This document shows positions 17,503 through 22,969 of a stretch of DNA of 22,969 bases, piece after piece (positions within the stretch are counted from its first letter, which is position 1; the number at the start of each line of letters is the position of its first letter). Below the pieces are notes generated by a model, which made no database searches, was not told the origin of the DNA, and saw nothing but the letters and a program-made list of their open reading frames with translations. This stretch comes from CAJCIY01 sp036379355. GTDB taxonomy: Bacteria; Actinomycetota; Actinomycetes; Mycobacteriales; CAJCIY01. Location: contig DASVGV010000092.1 of NCBI GenBank assembly GCA_036379355.1, positions 1 through 22,969 on the forward strand, given 5' to 3'. Both the position numbers and the translations under genes were made by a program.

Positions 17503-17508
17503 TACGCT
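17503..17508 (+). promoter_or_regulatory. -10 box for the response regulator (leaderless)
   Basis: TACGCT fits the TANNNT pattern and ends six bases before the GTG at 17515. There is no Shine-Dalgarno, so a leaderless transcript is likely. A CTGACG at 17482-17487 is a poor -35 candidate with short spacing. Confidence 0.5.
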
Positions 17509-17514
17509 GCTGCG

Positions 17515-17892
17515 GTGGTCGATCCGGTCCGGGTGCTCGTCGTCGACGACGACCCGGTGATCCGCCAGCTCATCTCCATGAACCTGACGCTCGAGGGGTA
17601 CGAGGTGCACACCGCGACGGACGGCCAGGACGCCCTCGAGGTCGCGGCCCGTGTCCGGCCACATGTCGCGACCGTCGACGTGATGATGCCGGTCCTCGAC
17701 GGCGTCGACCTGGCTGCCGCCCTGCGCGCCGACCCGGGGACCGCGGCGACCAAGGTCTGCCTCGTCTCGGCGCGCGCGCAGGCCGCGGAACGCCGCCGGA
17801 TGGAGGCGGCGCCGGGCGTGGACGCCTTCATCACCAAGCCGTTCGACCCGGAGGACCTCATCGCCGTCGTCCGGGATCTCGCCGGGCGCTAG
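17515..17892 (+). CDS. Single-domain (CheY-like) response regulator
   Basis: The 125-residue protein is a stand-alone receiver domain with no output domain. The acidic pocket is DDD (11-13), the phospho-acceptor is D55 in VDVMMPVLDG, the switch Ser is S85 in CLVSA, and the conserved lysine is K108 in ITKPFDPEDL. It should be phosphorylated by a histidine kinase and act by protein contact. No kinase is in the window. The GTG at 17515 gives the exact receiver boundary and has a -10 box six bases upstream. It lies 29 bases after the protease stop and is followed by the large inverted repeat at 17937-17999. A comparable receiver gene is often found upstream of argS in actinomycetes, to my recollection. 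Confidence 0.9.
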   Translation: MVDPVRVLVVDDDPVIRQLISMNLTLEGYEVHTATDGQDALEVAARVRPHVATVDVMMPVLDGVDLAAALRADPGTAATKVCLVSARAQAAERRRMEAAPGVDAFITKPFDPEDLIAVVRDLAGR

Positions 17893-17936
17893 GCATCCCG
17901 TACCCGCGACGCCGCACCGTCCCCCCTCGCCCCCGG

Positions 17937-17999
17937 CGAATTGGGTCATGGAATCGCCCCTCCAGAGATCGTCTTGGGGCGATCTCATGACCCGATTCG
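17937..17999. repeat. 63-base near-perfect inverted repeat (24-base arms)
   Basis: Arms at 17937-17960 and 17976-17999 are separated by a 15-base spacer. As DNA 21 of 24 positions match; as RNA two of the three exceptions are G-U pairs (17942/17994 and 17951/17985), leaving one A-C mismatch (17952/17984). The core pairs GGGTCATG with CATGACCC and ATCGCCCC with GGGGCGAT. No T-tract follows. It lies 44 bases after the response regulator stop and 86 before the lipoprotein start. It could be a strong bidirectional terminator, a dispersed palindromic element or a structured RNA. Confidence 0.8.
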
Positions 18000-18072
18000 T
18001 ACGTGGCGCGGGGCCCGCGCTTCCGGCCGGCGGCGAAGGCTCATTCGCACCGCCGAGCGCCCCCGGGATGGC

Positions 18073-18078
18073 TAGTGT
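18073..18078 (+). promoter_or_regulatory. -10 box for the lipoprotein gene (leaderless)
   Basis: TAGTGT ends seven bases before the GTG at 18086, with no Shine-Dalgarno between. No convincing -35 is seen. Confidence 0.5.
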
Positions 18079-18085
18079 TTTCACC

Positions 18086-18550
18086 GTGATCAAGAAGGCG
18101 TTCGCGGTCGCCGCCGTGGCCGCGACCCTTGTCGGGTGCGGCGGCTCCTCGACCCCGGCCGCGCCGCACGATGGGCAGCAGCTCGCGCCGCCCCCCGCGA
18201 CGGTCCCGCCGGACTACACCTCGGTTGCCGCTCTCGTGGCTCAGCTGAAGGGTGTCGCGACGTGCTCCCCGAACGGGCCGCAGAGCGAGGTCTGCACGCT
18301 CGTCACCGCCACCGTGAACAGCGCCCAGATCGCGACCGTGCAGCCGTTCCAGGTGAAGGTCTTCGCGACGGCGGCCGAGACGCAGGCCTACCTGACGTAC
18401 GTCCACGGGGCCAACGTCACCTACGCCCAGGACGGGAGCCCGGTACGGGAGGCGCTGACCGGTCCGCACTGGGTGCTGATGCCGCAGGTGGCCTCGGCCG
18501 ACCTCGCCGCCCGGCTCCGGCCGTACCTGGGCGGCACGATCTTCCAGTAG
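18086..18550 (+). CDS. Small predicted lipoprotein of unknown function
   Basis: The 154-residue protein has a type II signal peptide: two Lys, a hydrophobic stretch and the lipobox LVGC with C18 as the lipidated cysteine, followed by GGSS. A Pro/Ala-rich spacer (to about 45) leads to a compact domain of about 105 residues containing two cysteines (in VATCSPNG and SEVCTLV) that could form a disulphide outside the cell. I do not recognise the family. The frame is open upstream to 17948, but that would run through the large inverted repeat. The GTG at 18086 starts the signal peptide directly and has a -10 box seven bases upstream. It lies 23 bases before argS, which has its own -10 element, so no functional link is implied. 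Confidence 0.8.
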   Translation: MIKKAFAVAAVAATLVGCGGSSTPAAPHDGQQLAPPPATVPPDYTSVAALVAQLKGVATCSPNGPQSEVCTLVTATVNSAQIATVQPFQVKVFATAAETQAYLTYVHGANVTYAQDGSPVREALTGPHWVLMPQVASADLAARLRPYLGGTIFQ

Positions 18551-18561
18551 ACGCCGCCCAC

Positions 18562-18567
18562 TAGCCT
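18562..18567 (+). promoter_or_regulatory. -10 box for argS (leaderless)
   Basis: TAGCCT ends six bases before the argS ATG at 18574, with no Shine-Dalgarno between. It lies 12 bases after the lipoprotein stop, so argS can be transcribed on its own. Confidence 0.5.
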
Positions 18568-18573
18568 GGCCGC

Positions 18574-20232
18574 ATGACCCCGTCCGAGCTGTCCGCCGCG
18601 CTCGTCGCGGTGGTGGCCGAGGCGGTCGGCGCGGGCGAGCTGTCCGTCCAGGTCCCGGAGCAGATCCGGGTGGAACGTCCCCGGTCCGCCGAGCACGGCG
18701 ACTACGCGTCGTCGATCGCGCTCCAGCTCGCGAAGCCGGCCGGACGCGCTCCCCGAGAGGTCGCGGATCTCTTGGCCGCCCGCCTGCGCCGCCGGCCGGG
18801 CATCGGCGCGGTCGACGTCGCCGGCCCGGGGTTCCTCAACGTCACGCTGGCGGCGGCCGCCCTGGGCCAGGTCGCCGCCGATGTGGTCGCCGCGGGGCCT
18901 GCGTACGCGCGCAGCGAGACCCTGCGCGGACAGAAGATCAACCTGGAGTTCGTCAGCGCGAACCCGACCGGGCCGATCCACGTCGGGGGAGTGCGCTGGG
19001 CAGCGGTCGGCGACGCGCTGGGGCGGGTGCTGGCTGCCAGCGGCGCGGCCGTCACGCGTGAGTACTACTTCAACGACCACGGGGCCCAGATCGACCGGTT
19101 CTCGGCGAGCCTGCTCGCGGCGGCGCGGGGCCGGCCGGCGCCGGAGGATGGCTACGGCGGGGCGTACATCGCCGAGATCGCGGCCGACGTGGTCGCCCGC
19201 AACCCGGATGTCACCGCCCTGGACGACGGGGCGGCGCAGGAGGTGTTCCGCCGCGACGGCGTCGAGCAGATGTTCGCGGAGATCAAGACCTCGTTGCACG
19301 ACTTCGGGGTCGACTTCGACGTCTACTTCCACGAGAACGACCTGCACGAGTCGGGACGCGTCACCCAGGCCGTGCAGCGGCTGCGGGACGAGGGGCGGGT
19401 CTACGACGCCGACGGCGCGGTGTGGCTGCGTACCACCGACTTCGGCGACGACAAGGACCGGGTGCTCATTCGCTCGAACGGCGAGCCGTCGTACTTCTCC
19501 GGCGACGTGGCCTACTACCTCGACAAGCGCGAGCGCGGCTTCGACAAAGTCGTGATCATGCTCGGCGCCGACCACGCCGGCTACGTGGGGCGGATGCGCG
19601 CGATGGCGGCCTGCTTCGGCGACGATCCCGACCAGACGCTGGAGATCCTCATCGGGCAGCTGGTCAACCTGGTCCGCGACGGGGCGCCGCTGAAAATGTC
19701 CAAGCGGGCCGGCACGGTGATCACCCTGGAGGACCTCGTCGACGCGATCGGCGTCGACGCGGCCCGGTACGCCCTCGCGCGCTCTCCGCGTGACAGCCAG
19801 CTCGACCTCGACCTCGACCTGTGGGCCAAGCGAGCCACCGACAACCCCGTGTTCTACGTGCAGTACGCCGGGGTGCGCGCCGCGTCGATCGCCCGCGGCG
19901 CGGCGGACCTGGGCATCGCCGTGCCGGCGGACGTCGACGTGGGGCTGCTCACCCATCCCCGCGAGCAGGAGCTGCTGCTGGCGCTGGCCGAGCTGCCCCG
20001 CGTGGTGGCGAGCGCCGCCGAGCTGCGCGAGCCGCACCGGGTCGCGCGTTACCTCGAGGAGCAGGTTGCCCGCTCGGCGCAGCGGTTCTTCGACGAGTGC
20101 CGGGTACTGCCCCGCGGCGACGAGGAGGTGACGGCGCTCACCGGCGCACGCCTCCTGCTGTGGCAAGCGGTCCGTACCGTCATCGAGACCGGCCTGGACC
20201 TGCTCGGAGTGTCGGCACCCGAGCGCATGTAG
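18574..20232 (+). CDS. argS: Arginyl-tRNA synthetase
   Basis: The 552-residue class I aminoacyl-tRNA synthetase charges tRNA-Arg. The N-terminal additional domain (about 1-110) is followed by the Rossmann catalytic core with EFVSANPTGPIHVGG (125-139), where HVGG stands for the HIGH motif; this variant is usual in actinobacterial ArgRS as I recall. Other blocks are YYFNDHGAQ (164-172), GADHAGYVGRM and the KMSKR loop (374-378). The C-terminal alpha-helical anticodon-binding domain includes NPVFYVQYAGVRA and ends GLDLLGVSAPERM. Length is normal (550-590). The ATG at 18574 has a -10 hexamer six bases upstream, so the mRNA is probably leaderless. It is followed after 49 bases by lysA. The window also carries a tRNA-Arg gene, but about 6 kb away. 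Confidence 0.97.
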   Translation: MTPSELSAALVAVVAEAVGAGELSVQVPEQIRVERPRSAEHGDYASSIALQLAKPAGRAPREVADLLAARLRRRPGIGAVDVAGPGFLNVTLAAAALGQVAADVVAAGPAYARSETLRGQKINLEFVSANPTGPIHVGGVRWAAVGDALGRVLAASGAAVTREYYFNDHGAQIDRFSASLLAAARGRPAPEDGYGGAYIAEIAADVVARNPDVTALDDGAAQEVFRRDGVEQMFAEIKTSLHDFGVDFDVYFHENDLHESGRVTQAVQRLRDEGRVYDADGAVWLRTTDFGDDKDRVLIRSNGEPSYFSGDVAYYLDKRERGFDKVVIMLGADHAGYVGRMRAMAACFGDDPDQTLEILIGQLVNLVRDGAPLKMSKRAGTVITLEDLVDAIGVDAARYALARSPRDSQLDLDLDLWAKRATDNPVFYVQYAGVRAASIARGAADLGIAVPADVDVGLLTHPREQELLLALAELPRVVASAAELREPHRVARYLEEQVARSAQRFFDECRVLPRGDEEVTALTGARLLLWQAVRTVIETGLDLLGVSAPERM

Positions 20233-20269
20233 CGCGAGGGTGTGCGGCGGTGCGCGGGCCTCGTACCAC

Positions 20270-20275
20270 TACCCT
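20270..20275 (+). promoter_or_regulatory. -10 box for lysA-hom-thrC (leaderless)
   Basis: TACCCT ends six bases before the lysA ATG at 20282. It decides the start against the upstream in-frame GTG at 20240, which would place the promoter inside the gene. Confidence 0.55.
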
Positions 20276-20281
20276 TTGCGC

Positions 20282-21589
20282 ATGAGCGGTACGGAGCCAG
20301 CGGGCCTGGACCCCGCCGTCTGGCCCGTGACCGCCGGGCGGACCGGCGGGGTGCTGACGATCGGCGGGATGCAGGTCACCGACCTGGCGTCCGCGTACGG
20401 TACGCCGGCTTTCCTGCTGTGCGAGAAGGACTTTCGCGACCGTGCCCGCGCCTGGGGGCGCGCGTTCGTCGGCGGTGACGTCTACTACGCCGGCAAGGCG
20501 TTCCTGTGCAAGGCCGTGGTCCGCTGGATCGACGAGGAAGGCCTCTCGCTGGACGTGTGCACCGGCGGTGAGCTCGCCGTCGCGCTGGCCGCGGACTTCC
20601 CGCCGGAGCGGATCGCCTTCCACGGCAACAACAAGTCCGTCGCCGAGCTCGAACGCGCCGTCGGCGCCCGGGTGGGCCGGATCGTCGTCGACAGCCTGGA
20701 GGAGATCGACCGGCTGGCCATCCTCGGTGCCCGCCAGAAGGTCATGATCCGGGTGACACCGGGCGTCGAGGCGCATACGCACGAGTACGTCGCGACCGGC
20801 CAGGAGGACCAGAAGTTCGGCTTCTCGCTGGCGAGCGGCGCTGCTGCCGAGGCCGTCGCACGGGTGCTGGGCACGCCGACGCTGGAGCTCGTCGGCCTGC
20901 ACGCCCACATCGGCTCGCAGATCTTCGACACGGCCGGCTTCGGGCTCGCGGCGCACCGCATGGTCGGGCTGCTCGCGCAGGTTCGCGACCAGCACGGCCT
21001 CGAGCTGCCGGAGCTGGACCTCGGCGGTGGCCTCGGGATCGCCTACACCTCAGCCGATGCGCCGCTGCCGGTGGGCGAGGTCGCCGAGCGCCTCGCCTAC
21101 CTCGTCGCCAAGGAGTGCGCGTCGGCCGGCATCGCGACCCCCCGCCTGGCCGTCGAGCCCGGCCGCGCGATCGCGGGCCCGGGCACGATCACGTTGTACG
21201 AGGTCGGGACCGTGAAGGACCTGCCGGGGCTGCGCACGTACGTCTCGGTCGACGGCGGCATGAGCGACAACATCCGTACGGCGCTGTACGGCGCGCACTA
21301 CACCGCGGTCCTCGCCTCGCGGGCCAGCGACGCGCCGCTGCGGCCGATGACGATCACCGGAAAGCACTGCGAGAGTGGCGATATCGTCGCGCACGACGTG
21401 CCGCTCCCGGCCGACCTGCGTCCCGGTGACCTGCTCGCGGTGCCGGCATCCGGCGCCTATCACCGCTCCATGGCGAGCAACTACAACCACGTGCCCCGCC
21501 CGCCGGTGGTGGCCGTCCGGGAGGGCGCGGCGCGGGTGATCGTGCGCCGGGAGACCGAGGACGACCTGCTGCGGCTGGACGCCTCGTGA
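20282..21589 (+). CDS. lysA: Diaminopimelate decarboxylase
   Basis: The 435-residue PLP enzyme decarboxylates meso-diaminopimelate to L-lysine, the last step of lysine synthesis. The PLP lysine is K72 in VYYAGKAFL, within the alanine-racemase-like barrel. HAHIGSQ (207-213), the phosphate-binding DLGGGLG (246-252) and EPGRAIAGPG (292-301) follow. The C-terminal beta domain gives C363 in CESGD from the partner subunit, and YNHVPRP near the end. Length fits the actinobacterial form. The ATG at 20282 is preferred over the GTG at 20240 because of the -10 box between them. Its TGA overlaps the GTG of hom by four bases, so lysine and threonine branch genes are co-expressed. Confidence 0.96.
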   Translation: MSGTEPAGLDPAVWPVTAGRTGGVLTIGGMQVTDLASAYGTPAFLLCEKDFRDRARAWGRAFVGGDVYYAGKAFLCKAVVRWIDEEGLSLDVCTGGELAVALAADFPPERIAFHGNNKSVAELERAVGARVGRIVVDSLEEIDRLAILGARQKVMIRVTPGVEAHTHEYVATGQEDQKFGFSLASGAAAEAVARVLGTPTLELVGLHAHIGSQIFDTAGFGLAAHRMVGLLAQVRDQHGLELPELDLGGGLGIAYTSADAPLPVGEVAERLAYLVAKECASAGIATPRLAVEPGRAIAGPGTITLYEVGTVKDLPGLRTYVSVDGGMSDNIRTALYGAHYTAVLASRASDAPLRPMTITGKHCESGDIVAHDVPLPADLRPGDLLAVPASGAYHRSMASNYNHVPRPPVVAVREGAARVIVRRETEDDLLRLDAS

Positions 21590-22887
21590 GCCGCGGAACG
21601 CACCGCGAGATCGGCGTCGCCCTGCTGGGCGCCGGCGTCGTCGGCAGCGAGGTCCTGCGGCTGCTCGCCAGTGAGGGCGGCGAGCTCGCGCAGCGGATCG
21701 GCGCGCCGCTGGTGGTCCGCGGCATCGCGGTGCGCCGGCCCGACCGCGTACGCGACCTGCCGGTCGACCCTGCGCTGTTCACCAAGGACGCCGACGCGCT
21801 CGTCACCCGCCCGGACGTCGACGTCGTCGTCGAGCTCGTCGGAGGCGTCGAGCTGGCCCGCGGGTGGCTGCTCTCGGCGCTGGCCGCCGGCAAGGCCGTC
21901 GTCACCGCGAACAAGGCGCTGCTCGCCGCCGAGAGCAAGGCCCTGCACGCCGCCGCCGTGGACAGCGGCGTCGACCTCTACTACGAGGCGTCGGTTGCCG
22001 GGGCGATCCCGCTGCTGCGGCCGCTGCGGGACTCGCTCGCCGGCGACCACGTCCGCAGCGTCCTCGGCATCGTCAACGGCACCACCAACTTCATCCTCTC
22101 GCGCATGGACGAGACCGGCGCCGGGTTCGCCGAGGCGCTCGACGAGGCGACCGCGCTCGGGTACGCCGAGGCCGACCCCACTGCCGACGTCGAGGGCTAC
22201 GACGCCGCTGCGAAGGCCGCGATCCTCGCCGGGCTGGCGTTCCACACCACGGTGACCGCCGACCAGGTGCACCGCGAGGGCATCACCGACGTGACCGCCG
22301 CCGACATCGCATCCGCCCGCGCCGTGGGCGCGACGATCAAGCTGCTGGCGATCTGCGAGAAGGGCGCCGACGGCATCGCCGTACGCGTCCACCCGGCGAT
22401 GCTGCCGCGTACCCATCCCCTCGCGTCGGTCGGGGACGCGTTCAACGCGGTCTTCGTCGAGGCCGACTCGGCCGGCTCGCTCATGTTCTACGGCCGCGGC
22501 GCAGGGGGGCCGCCGACCGCGAGCGCTGTGCTCGGCGACCTCGTCGCCGTCGCGCGCAGCATCGTCGCGGAGCGGCCCGGGTCCGCCGACAGCCGGTACG
22601 CCGACCTGCGCGTGCTGCCGATGGGGGAGACCGTCACGCGCTACCACGTGTCGCTCGACGTCGCCGACAAGCCGGGCGTGCTTGCCGCTGTGGCGCAGGC
22701 GTTCTCGGCCCACGGCGTGTCGATCCGCACCGTGCGCCAGGAGGGTCACGCCGGGGACGCGACGCTCGTGCTCGTCACGCACGCCGCCCGCGACGCGGAC
22801 CTGTCGGCCACCGTCGAGGACCTGCGCCACCTGGACGCGGTCCGCGCCGTCACGTCGGTCATGCGGGTCGAGGGCGGCGAGCTGTGA
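21586..22887 (+). CDS. hom: Homoserine dehydrogenase with C-terminal ACT domain
   Basis: The 433-residue enzyme reduces aspartate semialdehyde to homoserine, the branch step toward threonine and methionine. The NAD(P)-binding motif is GAGVVGSE (15-22). VVTANKALLA (K110) and GIVNGTTNFIL lie at the cofactor/substrate interface, and GYAEADPTADVEGYDAAAK (192-210) is the catalytic block with K210. A C-terminal ACT domain (about 353-430, beginning YHVSLDVADKPGVLAAVA) suggests feedback inhibition by threonine, as in other monofunctional Gram-positive enzymes. No aspartokinase domain is attached. The GTG start overlaps the lysA stop and the TGA overlaps the next GTG, so translation is coupled on both sides. 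Confidence 0.96.
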   Translation: MSRGTHREIGVALLGAGVVGSEVLRLLASEGGELAQRIGAPLVVRGIAVRRPDRVRDLPVDPALFTKDADALVTRPDVDVVVELVGGVELARGWLLSALAAGKAVVTANKALLAAESKALHAAAVDSGVDLYYEASVAGAIPLLRPLRDSLAGDHVRSVLGIVNGTTNFILSRMDETGAGFAEALDEATALGYAEADPTADVEGYDAAAKAAILAGLAFHTTVTADQVHREGITDVTAADIASARAVGATIKLLAICEKGADGIAVRVHPAMLPRTHPLASVGDAFNAVFVEADSAGSLMFYGRGAGGPPTASAVLGDLVAVARSIVAERPGSADSRYADLRVLPMGETVTRYHVSLDVADKPGVLAAVAQAFSAHGVSIRTVRQEGHAGDATLVLVTHAARDADLSATVEDLRHLDAVRAVTSVMRVEGGEL

Positions 22888-22969
22888 CCTGGCGCGGCGT
22901 GATCGAGGAGTACCGCGACCGCTTGCCGGTCGAGGACGGCGTCCGGGTCGTGACGTTGCGGGAGGGCGG
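22884..22969 (+). CDS. thrC: Threonine synthase, N-terminal part (runs off the window)
   Basis: A GTG at 22884 overlaps the hom stop (GTGA) and opens a frame to the window end. The 28 residues seen include WRGVIEEYRDRLP and VRVVTLREG, which match the N-terminus of actinobacterial threonine synthases, where the last block leads into the PLP-enzyme core. The enzyme makes threonine from phosphohomoserine. The order lysA-hom-thrC supports the call; thrB is expected next. The catalytic region is outside the window, so the call rests on the N-terminus and the context. Confidence 0.88.
   Translation, partial: MTWRGVIEEYRDRLPVEDGVRVVTLREG

Noticed and set aside
18979..18990. Missing HIGH motif in argS (HVGG)
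   Set aside because: This variant is common in actinobacterial arginyl-tRNA synthetases, and the KMSKR loop and all other blocks are intact.

Overview
The window is GC-rich DNA (roughly 70% G+C), almost fully coding, with many GTG starts and 4-base GTGA stop/start overlaps. Several genes have a -10 hexamer 6-7 bases before the start codon, which suggests leaderless mRNAs. With an argS-lysA-hom-thrC gene order, an LAFTG-type wall-sorting signal and fused Liv-type transporter genes, it is almost certainly the chromosome of a high-GC actinomycete. I cannot place it to genus.

Left part (1-4159): the last codons of an unidentified + strand gene are followed by a LarA-family (nickel-pincer racemase/epimerase type) protein. 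This faces two convergent minus-strand genes for hexuronate catabolism: uronate isomerase (uxaC) and a fructuronate/tagaturonate reductase-type long-chain mannitol dehydrogenase (uxuB-like).

Minus-strand transport block (4194-11798): read 5' to 3' on the minus strand it runs LivH-LivM fused permease, MFS-LivF-LivG triple fusion, membrane-anchored substrate-binding protein, nitroreductase, then uxaC and uxuB. All gaps are short (4-base overlap, 2, 77 and 34 bases, 4-base overlap), so one long transcript is possible. The whole Liv-type ABC transporter is packed into three polypeptides, and one of these also carries a complete major-facilitator domain. This is the most unusual feature of the window. 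Its substrate is unknown; the co-directional uronate genes make a sugar acid one testable possibility.

Middle (11799-14687): the 358 bases between the permease and the next protein gene hold tRNA-Arg(CCG) on the minus strand, several inverted repeats, and a compact promoter/operator for a MarR regulator. The MarR gene overlaps and is probably co-translated with a ClC chloride channel/transporter carrying C-terminal CBS and TrkA-C-like domains.

Right part (14780-22969, all +): a secreted sedolisin (S53) protease with a C-terminal LAFTG wall-anchor signal, a single-domain response regulator, a 63-base near-perfect inverted repeat, a small lipoprotein, then argS, lysA, hom and the start of thrC. 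The last three make lysine and threonine from aspartate; lysA-hom and hom-thrC overlap by 4 bases and are probably translationally coupled.

No insertion sequence, integrase, phage gene or CRISPR array was seen.
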